Part shown: positions 44,108-51,421 of the stretch, one piece after another
Position numbering within the stretch: position 1 is the stretch's first letter
How the letters are laid out: the number at the start of each line of letters is the position of its first letter
Program-made: the position numbers and the translations under genes
Notes under the pieces: generated by a model
Told to the model about the DNA's origin: nothing
The model's input: the letters and a program-made list of their open reading frames with translations, nothing else
Databases searched by the model: none
Origin: JAGOVB01 sp964481175
GTDB lineage: Bacteria > Patescibacteriota > Minisyncoccia > Phycocordibacterales > PALSA-1337
Assembly (NCBI GenBank): GCA_964481175.1
Contig: CAYZSZ010000002.1
Coordinates: 1 to 62,525 of the forward strand
DNA length: 62,525 nucleotides
Direction of reading: 5' to 3'

Positions 44108-44371
44108 ATGCCAATAACATCATCAGCAAAAAAGGCACTCCGAGTCTCAAAACGAAAGAGAGTCTTTAACCTACGCCGAAAATCAGCGATAGAGACAACT
44201 TTGAAGCAGTTTACTAAGCTTGTTAAAGAGAAAAAGGTAAAAGAGGCTCAGGCGCTCATCACCAAGATCCAGCAAGTAGCAGACAAAGCAGCAAAAACAG
44301 GGTACATCAAGCCAAACGCAGCAGGACGTATCAAGTCTCGAGCTGTAAAAGCCCTCCAAAAGATCAAATAG
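44108..44371 (+). CDS. rpsT: 30S ribosomal protein S20
   Basis: This 87 aa basic helical protein (MPITSSAKKALRVSKRKRVF, then IKPNAAGRIKSRAVKALQKI) is S20, which binds the 5' domain of 16S rRNA. It is a single gene divergent from ruvA and overlaps the convergent PAP2 gene by 8 bases. The spacer before it holds no ribosome binding site I can point to. Confidence 0.95.
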   Translation: MPITSSAKKALRVSKRKRVFNLRRKSAIETTLKQFTKLVKEKKVKEAQALITKIQQVADKAAKTGYIKPNAAGRIKSRAVKALQKIK

Positions 44372-45350
44372 TCTTTTTTGTGCGTTGTGTAAGTGCGATA
44401 ATCCCTAATACACAGAAACTAGCTAGCAAATCGACTGCAAAATGTTGAAGTAGATAGACTGCGCCTGTCATGTTTGCTACTGCAACTATGAATAAAACAA
44501 CGCTAAGTTTTTTTGATTTGAATACACGATATGTGCTGAATAAAAGTAGAAAGCCCCAGATCGTATGCATGCTTGGGAAGTTGCTTACCGCATGGCGTAG
44601 GCCTTGATTATCAAGCCAAAAATTTTGATACATGGTTGTTTGTTTTAGTAAGTATGGCGAAGGCGGACCTTTTTTGATCTCATTTGCTATATCCTCAGGG
44701 ATTTCTTGTCTAAAGACGTTTACGACGTATGAAGTGAGTGGTTCCATGGCCGGTACAGCTATCCATATAGGGATACACAGACCTAAGGCGAGGAATCCGC
44801 CAACTAGCCATTTCTTTAGTTCATCTATTTTTTGGGTTACAAACAAAAAACCGGTCCAAACACCAACAAGTAAGGGGACATACATATACGACAGGATGAT
44901 CGTTCGTTCAAAAATAAAATTGTAATGAGAAAACATGAAAAAGGCAGGGTAGACACGAAATATGGTTTTGTCGGCATGCATCAACGCTTTTGACCAGTGT
45001 ATGATGTCTTCGATTCGAGCCGAAATATATACAGAGTCAATCAAGACTGTAGACCAAAGGAGTAAGACAAGTAGCATACACCCATGGAGCAGAGTTATCT
45101 TTATCTTTTCTTTTTGTCCACTACCGTGTGCCACATATAAGATGATCATTGCAACTATTCCAACTACCGCACCGACAAAGAAATGTTGACTTTTAGCGAT
45201 TTGCACCAAGGTATTGCCAGATGCAATCGTTCTTAGTGCTAAAAGCAAGACCCCAAAGTTTGTGAAAAGGAAATACAAGGTTACTGTTGCATATACTGTA
45301 AGTACTAGTGAGTATTGTCGCGCTACGTCTATGATAAGTTTTTTTGACAT
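44364..45350 (-). CDS. PAP2-like membrane phosphatase/transferase
   Basis: The 328 aa protein has about six membrane helices and two of the PAP2 motifs: FPSMHTIWGFLLL (PSxH) and LQHFAVDLLAS (HxxxD). The first PAP2 motif (KxxxxxxRP) is not seen, which is a trait of the inositol-phosphotransferase-like PAP2_3 branch. It probably works on lipid-linked phosphates at the membrane. It overlaps the downstream part of the upstream methyltransferase gene by 22 bases on the same strand, so they form a unit likely working on lipids. Confidence 0.8.
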   Translation of the reverse strand: MSKKLIIDVARQYSLVLTVYATVTLYFLFTNFGVLLLALRTIASGNTLVQIAKSQHFFVGAVVGIVAMIILYVAHGSGQKEKIKITLLHGCMLLVLLLWSTVLIDSVYISARIEDIIHWSKALMHADKTIFRVYPAFFMFSHYNFIFERTIILSYMYVPLLVGVWTGFLFVTQKIDELKKWLVGGFLALGLCIPIWIAVPAMEPLTSYVVNVFRQEIPEDIANEIKKGPPSPYLLKQTTMYQNFWLDNQGLRHAVSNFPSMHTIWGFLLLFSTYRVFKSKKLSVVLFIVAVANMTGAVYLLQHFAVDLLASFCVLGIIALTQRTKKTI

Positions 45351-45892
45351 GAATATATAAAAATAGGTGGTAAGTTTCTAAACTCTAAACTCCATTTGAT
45401 CGGACCAAAGCCCTTTTCTTTAAAGTATTGAATATTTGATAGGCTGTATTGTGCCTTTGTAAATACTCCACCAGGCTTCAGAAGCCGATGTATTTTCTCA
45501 CTGAAGCTTATTTTTTCAGCGCACCCAAGCAATGAGAGGGGAATAGAAGAGATGATTGAGTCGAATACCCCCAGTTCTTCACTAGGTACAGTGATGATAT
45601 CTGCGCATATCGCAACCAACCGAGTGTCCGCCATATCTTTTTTTAAAAACTCTATAAAATCAGGATTTTTATCGATCACCACTATCTCAGCGGCTCCTGG
45701 AGCAACTCGTAAAATCTCTTTTGTAAAAGGACCCATACCTGGGCCTATCTCTAGTATCCTCTTTGCTGTTGAGATTCTACCATGTTTTACAACACCTTTC
45801 GCAGAAAAGTGTGAACTGGGAGCTATTTCGCCTAGTGAAAAAAAGTCACGGAAGGCGCTATGAACAAATAGTGAGATATTTTCCAAACCCAT
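45329..45892 (-). CDS. Phospholipid N-methyltransferase-like SAM enzyme
   Basis: The 187 aa protein is a class I SAM methyltransferase with ILEIGPGMGPFTKEIL as SAM loop and VVIDKNPDF. The segment before it (FFSLGEIAPSSHFSAKGVV) resembles the start of PmtA-type phospholipid methyltransferases, which read GAIAPSS. KsgA-like enzymes share the SAM loop, but the NxPY motif is replaced by SSIPLSLL, which fits PmtA better. The overlap with a PAP2-type gene supports a lipid substrate. Confidence 0.75.
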   Translation of the reverse strand: MGLENISLFVHSAFRDFFSLGEIAPSSHFSAKGVVKHGRISTAKRILEIGPGMGPFTKEILRVAPGAAEIVVIDKNPDFIEFLKKDMADTRLVAICADIITVPSEELGVFDSIISSIPLSLLGCAEKISFSEKIHRLLKPGGVFTKAQYSLSNIQYFKEKGFGPIKWSLEFRNLPPIFIYSCQKNLS

Positions 45893-45918
45893 ACCTCGGC
45901 ATCATAGCACGTCTCTAT

Positions 45919-46437
45919 CTAGAACTTAAGCAATAAATCTACAGCGTCTGCTATATGCTTCTTGGTATTTTCGTCTGTTAGTTTTCCGTCTGTAAACTTT
46001 GATCCTACAGTATTTACATAGACCTCAACTGGCACTACATATGCGCCAAGGTAGAGCATGATTTTCTTTAGATCGTATTGTGCGAGCGCAGTACCGATAG
46101 GACCGACAGAGGCACCCATAACAAGTACTTTTTTATTCTCAAACGAATTTTTACCCCATGGACGTGATGCCCAGTCGATAGCGTTCTTCAATACTCCTGA
46201 GATAGAGCGGTTGTACTCTGGGGTAGAGATGATGATACCGTCAGCTGCTTCTATTTTTTGTTTTAGAGCGGTTGCTTCGGCAGGAAAGTTGCCTTCGAGC
46301 TCTTCGTTAAAGAAGGGTAGCTTTGATATGTCGACAATCTCTAGGTCTGGGACGGTCTTTTTTACTTCTTGGAGGACTGCACTGTTGTAAGAATCTTTTC
46401 TAAGGCTACCTGAAATGGCAATTATTTTTTTAGACAT
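45919..46437 (-). CDS. NADPH-dependent FMN reductase
   Basis: This flavodoxin-like quinone or chromate reductase (172 aa) starts KIIAISGSLRKDSYNSAVL, with the FMN phosphate loop GSLRKDS. It has ADGIIISTPEYNRSISGVLK and then KVLVMGASVGPIGTA. The frame runs 38 codons further upstream, but that would cross into the divergent hxlR promoter. It is probably controlled by the HxlR-type regulator next door and may respond to quinone or oxidative stress. Confidence 0.9.
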   Translation of the reverse strand: MSKKIIAISGSLRKDSYNSAVLQEVKKTVPDLEIVDISKLPFFNEELEGNFPAEATALKQKIEAADGIIISTPEYNRSISGVLKNAIDWASRPWGKNSFENKKVLVMGASVGPIGTALAQYDLKKIMLYLGAYVVPVEVYVNTVGSKFTDGKLTDENTKKHIADAVDLLLKF

Positions 46438-46482
46438 AGGTTGTGATATATTGATAATACTGCTATTGTATCGGTAACGCTT

Positions 46483-46496
46483 TACTTTGTAAAGTA
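46483..46496. promoter_or_regulatory. Palindromic operator candidate for the HxlR-type regulator
   Basis: TACTTT-GT-AAAGTA is a perfect 14-base palindrome. It lies 4 bases before the hxlR-type start codon, in the divergent spacer shared with the FMN reductase gene. HxlR/MarR-like winged helices bind such sites. A TACTTT/AAAGTA operator is a plausible auto-regulatory site. Confidence 0.5.
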
Positions 46497-46500
46497 TCAT

Positions 46501-46779
46501 ATGAAAAAAGTCTGCCCAATCGCTACCATGACCGCTCTCATCGGAGATCACAGCACCGTACTTATCGTACGGGATCTTTTGACTGGACCAAAAAGATTCA
46601 AAGATCTCGAAGAATCGCTAGGGATCAGCACACGCACACTCACGATAAAACTACAGAACCTAGAGAAAGAGGGGATGATTGTTAAGGATGATGGATACTC
46701 ACTCACGAGAAAGGGAAAGGACCTTGGGATAATCACAAAAGCCATGAAGAAATACGGTGAGAAATATTATGCTGCCTAA
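46501..46779 (+). CDS. HxlR family winged-helix transcription regulator
   Basis: The 92 aa protein has the HxlR fold marks: the N-terminal Cys (KKVCPIATMTALIG), LLTGPKRFKDLEESLGISTR, TLTIKLQNLEKEGMIVK (recognition helix and wing) and YSLTRKGKDL. The single conserved cysteine can sense redox-active quinones or aldehydes in relatives such as YodB and HypR. It is divergent from an FMN reductase, the common target of such regulators. tRNA-Arg(GCG) follows on the other strand. Confidence 0.92.
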   Translation: MKKVCPIATMTALIGDHSTVLIVRDLLTGPKRFKDLEESLGISTRTLTIKLQNLEKEGMIVKDDGYSLTRKGKDLGIITKAMKKYGEKYYAA

Positions 46780-46782
46780 ATG

Positions 46783-46854
46783 TGCTCCCGGTAGGAATCG
46801 AACCTACATCACAACTTCCGCAAAGTTGTGTCCTATCCATTGAACGACGGGAGC
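46783..46854 (-). tRNA. tRNA-Arg(GCG)
   Basis: Acceptor GCTCCCG pairs with CGGGAGC, with discriminator A. D-arm GTTC/GGAC, anticodon arm CAACT-TTGCGGA-AGTTG and T-arm GTAGG-TTCGATT-CCTAC are all intact. The anticodon is GCG, reading CGC and CGU directly. Most bacteria use ACG edited to ICG instead. Confidence 0.92.
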
Positions 46855-46874
46855 ATGTAGATCTGAGATTATCA

Positions 46875-47339
46875 TTAAAAACCCAATCTTTCCAGTATTC
46901 TTTTGCCGAGTGGTTCTGGGTGCTCAACTTCTGCAATATATTTCAAAAGTACCTGGCGGACAGCTTCATCGTCAGTATCACGGATGATAAGAGAGATAAG
47001 TGGTACAAAAGTCTTGTATGACTTGATCATGAGACGAGGCTCGTTGTGATCGTTGTCGATCCAAAAGGATTCGAGGTGTAAAAAAGGGTAGAGCGTCTTG
47101 TCGATGACCACTCCACGGTCATTGATCTCAATGGTGATCTCTTTTGGTGGACGGTGAGCGTTGAGCGTGAGAGCAGTAGCTCCTACGATGATAAAGATGC
47201 CAAAGATGGCGTTGCCAAACATAAAAGAGAGGATAGCTGCGGTGAGAGCGATAATACCAACAGCCCAATACCACTCACTTGTCTTTTGAGTGTAGTGATG
47301 TTCAGGTCCAGTCCATTTGATAAGAGGAACGATAGGCAT
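46875..47339 (-). CDS. Membrane protein with C-terminal soluble domain, unknown
   Basis: The 154 aa protein has two close membrane helices near the N-terminus (WYWAVGIIALTAAILSFMFG and FGIFIIVGATALTL). A soluble domain of about 95 residues follows that recalls PH-like membrane proteins (ITIEINDRGVVIDKTLYPFL, ESFWIDNDHNEPRLMIKSYK). I recognise it only as a conserved-looking hypothetical. It stands alone, convergent with the HxlR gene beyond tRNA-Arg and divergent from gmk. Confidence 0.7.
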   Translation of the reverse strand: MPIVPLIKWTGPEHHYTQKTSEWYWAVGIIALTAAILSFMFGNAIFGIFIIVGATALTLNAHRPPKEITIEINDRGVVIDKTLYPFLHLESFWIDNDHNEPRLMIKSYKTFVPLISLIIRDTDDEAVRQVLLKYIAEVEHPEPLGKRILERLGF

Positions 47340-47404
47340 GCAGAAATTATAGCATGTTGACTTTCGCGTGTCTGTGATCTAGTGTTGGAAATGGAGAAAA
47401 TCCC

Positions 47405-47974
47405 ATGAAGAAACCTTTTGTTCTGATTGTGTCAGGTCCTACGGGTGCGGGAAAGACGGAGCTAGTCAAATGGCTCTTGATGACTTACCCCAAACTTTTC
47501 AAACGGTCGATCTCGGCAACCACTCGTCCAGAGCGTCCGGGCGAGGTAGGTGGGCGGGATTATCACTTTTTGAGCAGGGAAGAATTCCAGGCTCGGATCG
47601 AGCTCGGAGATTTCCTTGAGTACGCCGTCGTTCACGGCGAGCATCTCTATGGAACTCTGGTCTCCAGTGTTGTCGATGTTCTGGACTCTGGCATCTCACC
47701 AGTCCTCACTATCGATGTCCAAGGTCATGCTTTGGCACGAAAAATCCCGGCTATCAGCGGCGATATTTTTTCGGTGTTCATTACGGTCTCCGACGTCGAG
47801 GTGCTCGTTGAGCGTTTGCGGCGTCGCGGTGACACGAGCGAGGCGGACATTCGGCAACGACTCAAAAGTCGCGACGCTGAACTGAGGGAGATGCGTCACT
47901 ACAACGCCCACCTCTACAATGATGGCTCGCTCGAGATGGCGCAAGAGCAGTTTGCTCGTTTCTTAGGCCTCTGA
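47405..47974 (+). CDS. gmk: Guanylate kinase, more GC-rich than neighbours
   Basis: It phosphorylates GMP to GDP. The 189 aa protein has P-loop VSGPTGAGKTELVKW, the GMP-binding RSISATTRPERPGEVGGRDY and FLEYAVVHGEHLYGT, and ISPVLTIDVQGHALA. The lid (VERLRRRGDTSEADIRQRL) is complete, so the enzyme should be active. GGAG lies 9 bases before the ATG, one of few clear ribosome binding sites in the window. The gene is visibly richer in GC than its neighbours and has its own strong terminator, which suggests it came by transfer as a single gene. Confidence 0.93.
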   Translation: MKKPFVLIVSGPTGAGKTELVKWLLMTYPKLFKRSISATTRPERPGEVGGRDYHFLSREEFQARIELGDFLEYAVVHGEHLYGTLVSSVVDVLDSGISPVLTIDVQGHALARKIPAISGDIFSVFITVSDVEVLVERLRRRGDTSEADIRQRLKSRDAELREMRHYNAHLYNDGSLEMAQEQFARFLGL

Positions 47975-47990
47975 TGAGGCCGAGGCGAAA

Positions 47991-48021
47991 AACGCTGGGT
48001 TCGTGGAACCCAGCGTTTTTG
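47991..48021 (+). terminator. Terminator of gmk
   Basis: A perfect 12-bp stem AACGCTGGGTTC / GAACCCAGCGTT with a GTG loop is followed by a T-tract. It is a textbook intrinsic terminator. Confidence 0.92.
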
Positions 48022-48058
48022 TTTGAAATAACTACGTGCTACTATACAAAATATACTT

Positions 48059-49078
48059 ATGAAAAAGATGCTTCTGATTTTATTTTTAGTTGTTGGTGCG
48101 GCTGTCGCTGGATTTTTTATCTCAAAAAATATGGTCGAAAAGCCCACTCGAGTTATTGTTAATATCGACAAAACATTTGAAAATCAAAGACCTATACGTG
48201 ACAAACTTTTGAGCATGCTGGTTGAAAACGATCCAAACTCTATTTTTAAAGTCGTCGATGCAATCCAGGCAGATCCAGCGATAGCCATCAACTGTCACAA
48301 CATTGCACACGATATTGGACATAAAACATATGCACTGTACGGGTTTAATGCTGCCATGACGATGGATAATCCTGAACATGTGCGACACGCACTAGTCGAA
48401 AATATCTGTGCGGGAGGATATGTCCACGGTGTTCTCGAAGAGCTTTCTCAGTATGATCCAGAATTTGCTAAGCGTCCTGATGCGATATGCGACACATTGC
48501 CAAAAGCTAGCCGAGCGAGCTGTTTCCATGGGATGGGGCATGTGTATATGCTCATGAACAATCAGGACACTGTAGCAGCTATTCGCGATTGCCGAGTTAT
48601 CAAAAAAGATTCAGACATGTACCGATGTTTCGAAGGGGTTCGCATGGAGCAGTTTTGGGGACCATTTGCGAGCGAGGAAAGTTCAGAAAAACCACTTCAG
48701 TTGTGTTCAGGACTTACAAACCAAGATGAGCGACCGACGTGTTTCTTGTATTCAACATTTGGGTATCTGCGTACACATGTCAGAGACTATGCTGGAGCAT
48801 CAGCCCTTTGTTCAAAAAGCGGATTGCCCGATATCGACGTACAGTTTTGTTTAAAAGGACTAGGTCTCACTATGATGAGTAAGTTTAAAGGAAAAAATCT
48901 CCACGAGTCTGAACAGTATGTGGTTGGACTGCCTGTTCTCCACAAATTAGCCTTTTATCAGGGGGTCGTAGGGTACTCTACTATCTCAGGACTTTCTGAT
49001 AGCCAGATAACTAGTATCTGCAATCTTCTCACAACCGACAGCCAAATATGCTTGAGCGCAATGGCGAGTAGGGAGTAG
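48059..49078 (+). CDS. Anchored Cys/His-rich protein, unknown family
   Basis: The 339 aa protein has an N-terminal anchor (MLLILFLVVGAAVAGFFI). Its external domain carries repeated Cys/His motifs: NCHNIAHDIGH (Cys79, His80, His84, His88), ICAGGYVHG (Cys117, His123), SCFHGMGHVY (Cys155, His157, His161) and RCFEGVR (Cys190). More single cysteines follow. The repeats, about 35-40 residues apart with a recurring C-x(1-5)-HG pattern, suggest a metal- or heme-binding or disulfide-stabilised helical repeat protein. I do not know the family. TATACA lies 10 bases before the ATG. It follows gmk but is separated by the terminator. Confidence 0.75.
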   Translation: MKKMLLILFLVVGAAVAGFFISKNMVEKPTRVIVNIDKTFENQRPIRDKLLSMLVENDPNSIFKVVDAIQADPAIAINCHNIAHDIGHKTYALYGFNAAMTMDNPEHVRHALVENICAGGYVHGVLEELSQYDPEFAKRPDAICDTLPKASRASCFHGMGHVYMLMNNQDTVAAIRDCRVIKKDSDMYRCFEGVRMEQFWGPFASEESSEKPLQLCSGLTNQDERPTCFLYSTFGYLRTHVRDYAGASALCSKSGLPDIDVQFCLKGLGLTMMSKFKGKNLHESEQYVVGLPVLHKLAFYQGVVGYSTISGLSDSQITSICNLLTTDSQICLSAMASRE

Positions 49079-49218
49079 GTGTTGTTGACTCGCTTTGATC
49101 AAAATGATTAAATCAGCACATGTTGATAAACGGCGTGCGATCGATCTGGTCTAGTTTTGCTAGTTAGAGACTCTTCTCTACAGTTTTTTGTTACCTTAAA
49201 CTCTAAATAAAGGAATAT

Positions 49219-49965
49219 ATGATCAGTGCAAAAGATTGGCTCACTGTTTTTGAAGTAAAAGAAGGAAGCCCCGTAACCATATCGGTTCCGCACGACGGAT
49301 TACCGTACTGTGACCTCTCGGGGTTCTTTGAACCAAGAAAAATGGGGTATCGAGGAAGGGACAAATTCGTCTGGCCGATTGCAAAAGATATTATTTTGCA
49401 CGCAAAAGCCAATGCCGTCCGCGGTCTCATGCCCCGAACGCTCGTCGATTACAATCGAGCGTGGCCAGAAGGGATAAACTATTATCCGCTGACACAAAAA
49501 GAAGTACACACTGCACTCGATGATGTCCGCTTGGTAGAACCGTATCACCACTATCATCGCACCATAGATCGGTTGGTCAAAAAGAGCATCAAACGATTCG
49601 GAAGAGAAAAAACACTCCTGATTGATCTTCATGGATTCGCAAAGCAGCCTCCATATGCACCTCAAGGAGGGTTTGATCTGATTCTCGGAACAGGGAATCG
49701 GATAACAATCCCATATGGAGATGTAGATGTGCGACTAGCGGACCATATGATGAGACGTGGACATAGAGTCTTTCTCCCAAAAGATGAAAGCCTCGGCGAA
49801 ATAGAAGACTACTATAGCGCAGACTTTACTACTCGCCACCACTCAGAAAGACACAATATCAATGTAATCCAAATCGAAGTTGCTTCTCGTTTTAGGTCGC
49901 ACGAGTCGCGGGAACTCGGACAAAAACTCTCTCGAGATCTTGCAGACTTTATCAGTTCTTTGTGA
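49219..49965 (+). CDS. N-formylglutamate amidohydrolase family protein
   Basis: The 248 aa protein matches the FGase/HutG2-like fold: SVPHDGLPYCDL near the N-terminus, RTLVDYNRAWPEG, LLIDLHGFAKQPP (metal-binding Asp and His) and VIQIEVASRFR (Glu) near the end. In other bacteria the family removes formyl or amide groups in histidine degradation, but no such pathway is visible here. A peptide or wall-related amidase role is also possible. A purine-rich AAAGGAA site lies just before the ATG. A strong terminator follows directly, so it is a single-gene unit. Confidence 0.82.
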   Translation: MISAKDWLTVFEVKEGSPVTISVPHDGLPYCDLSGFFEPRKMGYRGRDKFVWPIAKDIILHAKANAVRGLMPRTLVDYNRAWPEGINYYPLTQKEVHTALDDVRLVEPYHHYHRTIDRLVKKSIKRFGREKTLLIDLHGFAKQPPYAPQGGFDLILGTGNRITIPYGDVDVRLADHMMRRGHRVFLPKDESLGEIEDYYSADFTTRHHSERHNINVIQIEVASRFRSHESRELGQKLSRDLADFISSL

Positions 49966-49970
49966 CGCAA

Positions 49971-49999
49971 AACGCCGAGCGTAATGCTCGGCGTTTTTT
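49971..49999 (+). terminator. Terminator of the amidohydrolase gene
   Basis: A perfect 10-bp stem AACGCCGAGC / GCTCGGCGTT with a GTAAT loop is followed by T6. Confidence 0.92.
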
Positions 50000-50067
50000 C
50001 TCTGCGGGAGTGGTTAGATGCGTTCAGAACGGTCGATTTTAGGTCTATAAAAGGGGATATTGTAACC

Positions 50068-50096
50068 TTGACAAATAGAGTATTTGGGTGTATAAT
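50068..50096 (+). promoter_or_regulatory. Perfect consensus promoter
   Basis: TTGACA (50068-50073) and TATAAT (50091-50096) are separated by the optimal 17 bases. It is the strongest promoter by sequence in the window. RNA should start near 50103. Confidence 0.9.
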
Positions 50097-50102
50097 ATAT
50101 CC

Positions 50103-50222
50103 AGAATAAGACTTTGAGAAATAGGCGTATTTGCTTGAGTTTAGAAGGAAGTAAGCGATTCTGTAGCTAGGCTATCGCCTGGTAAATCGTAGATTTCCCA
50201 CTAAATTCAAACCAAAACTCTC
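50103..50222 (+). promoter_or_regulatory. Structured 5' leader RNA
   Basis: About 120 bases separate the promoter from the small membrane protein gene. TTGAGTTTAG (about 50135-50144) can pair with CTAAATTCAA (50200-50209) and enclose GGAAGT / ATTTCC and the nested GCGA-TAGC / GCTA-TCGC hairpin. AGGCG (about 50122) can alternatively pair with CGCCT (about 50176), so two exclusive folds exist. I recognise no riboswitch class. An unstructured A/C-rich stretch precedes the ATG. Confidence 0.5.
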
Positions 50223-50450
50223 ATGAAACGCATTCTATCCTTCCTCGGTGCCATCCTGATCAACATCGTTGGCTTTGCTGCCATCATGGTCTATGCGATC
50301 TCTGTAATGATTCTTTTCCGCGAGGACCAAGGCTTGGGCCTTTACCTCTACGGCGGTGGACTCTCTATGATGTTGGCCTGGCTCTACTTCTCAAACAAGT
50401 ACGCACAGCCTCTCATCCGTATCGCGATCCACCAAGACCCTCTTTGTTGA
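50223..50450 (+). CDS. Small two-helix membrane protein under a strong promoter
   Basis: This 75 aa protein has a first helix ILSFLGAILINIVGFAAIMV, a second YLYGGGLSMMLAWLYF, and a short soluble tail. No family is recognised. No Shine-Dalgarno site is seen before the ATG, only an A/C-rich leader. The codon use is more GC-rich than in the neighbours, and it has its own perfect promoter and terminator. This suggests a high-level single-gene transcript and possible transfer. Confidence 0.65.
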   Translation: MKRILSFLGAILINIVGFAAIMVYAISVMILFREDQGLGLYLYGGGLSMMLAWLYFSNKYAQPLIRIAIHQDPLC

Positions 50451-50473
50451 GAGGTCGTCAATGAATCCACTTC

Positions 50474-50508
50474 AAACCCACATCACGAAAGTGCTCTGTG
50501 GGTTTTGT
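50474..50508 (+). terminator. Terminator of the small membrane protein gene
   Basis: AAACCCACA (50474-50482) pairs with TGTGGGTTT (50497-50505), with a small CAC-GAAA-GTG hairpin inside, followed by a T-rich run. Confidence 0.85.
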
Positions 50509-50535
50509 TCTGCTTAAGTTTTTACAAACTCTCTG

Positions 50536-50622
50536 CGGATGGGGTGAGATTCGAACTCACGGCCCCCTTGCGAGGGCGACGGTTTTCAAGACCGTTGCTT
50601 TAGACCACTCAGCCACCCATCC
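50536..50622 (-). tRNA. tRNA-Ser(TGA)
   Basis: Acceptor GGATGGG pairs with CCCATCC and the discriminator is G, as in serine tRNAs. The anticodon loop CTTGAAA gives TGA. A long variable arm is present, typical for serine. CCA is not encoded. Confidence 0.95.
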
Positions 50623-50680
50623 TTGTGGAGCCATCATACCAAAAATATCATTTTAGTCCAATATATTGTATAGTTTCTTC

Positions 50681-51061
50681 ATGAGATACCTCGGCATCGA
50701 CTACGGATCAAAGCGGGTAGGACTAGCCCTTTCTGATGAGGGAGGCAAGTTTGCTATGCCACACAGCGTACTCCCAAACAACCATAAACTGATCGAAAAC
50801 ATAGCGAAAATATGCAAAGATGGCGTAAGCGGCATCATTTTAGGAGAATCAGTAAATGATAAGGGTGAAAACAATAAAATCATGGACATGATCGTTCCTT
50901 TTAAAAAAGAACTGGAAGGAGTGACTCGGTTGCCGGTGGTGTACGAAAAAGAATATATGTCGAGCCAGCATGCTGAGTTTTTTCAAGGAAAACATGATAT
51001 GCTCGATGCATCAGCAGCGGCGTTAATACTTCAACGATTTTTAGATAAACACAATGGATAA
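50681..51061 (+). CDS. ruvX: Holliday junction resolvase-like RuvX (YqgF)
   Basis: RuvX is a RNase H-fold nuclease needed for 16S rRNA 5' maturation in other bacteria. The 126 aa protein starts MRYLGIDYGSKRVGLALSDE (catalytic Asp), with IILGESVNDKGENN (Glu) and MLDASAAALILQRFL (last Asp). TATAGT (50669-50674) ends six bases before ATG 50681, which fixes this start over the upstream in-frame ATG at 50666. It overlaps the next gene by 8 bases. Confidence 0.92.
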   Translation: MRYLGIDYGSKRVGLALSDEGGKFAMPHSVLPNNHKLIENIAKICKDGVSGIILGESVNDKGENNKIMDMIVPFKKELEGVTRLPVVYEKEYMSSQHAEFFQGKHDMLDASAAALILQRFLDKHNG

Positions 51062-51401
51062 ACTAGAAAATAAAATTACATATGAAGATTTTGCAAAGGT
51101 AGAGGTGCGAGTGGGGAAGATCCTCTCGGCCGAAAAAATACCAGATACTGACAAGCTCCTAAAGCTATCAGTGGATTTTGCAGAGGGGAGTCCTCGCCAA
51201 ATTGTCTCTGGTATTTCTCTATATTTCCCAGATTGCAGCGTGCTCGTCGGTAAGAAATGCATGTTTGTGACAAATCTCGCTCCACGTACAATCAAAGGCC
51301 ATGAAAGCAACGGCATGCTATTTGCTGTATCGACCGAAGATGGAAAGTTTTCGCTCCTAGAACCAAATGCGGATATCCCAGAAGGCGCCAAGGCAAAATA
51401 G
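51054..51401 (+). CDS. Free-standing tRNA-binding (EMAP/MetG C-terminal) domain
   Basis: The 115 aa protein is the OB-fold tRNA-binding module found at the C-terminus of MetRS and in Arc1p, EMAPII and CsaA: ITYEDFAKVEVRVGKILSAE, DTDKLLKLSVDF, RQIVSGISLYFP and NLAPRTIKGHESNGMLFAVS. It may serve a MetRS whose catalytic part lacks the module, or act as a chaperone. It overlaps ruvX by 8 bases and precedes the pilM operon. Confidence 0.88.
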   Translation: MDKLENKITYEDFAKVEVRVGKILSAEKIPDTDKLLKLSVDFAEGSPRQIVSGISLYFPDCSVLVGKKCMFVTNLAPRTIKGHESNGMLFAVSTEDGKFSLLEPNADIPEGAKAK

Positions 51402-51421
51402 TGTAGTATAATAGAGCGTAA

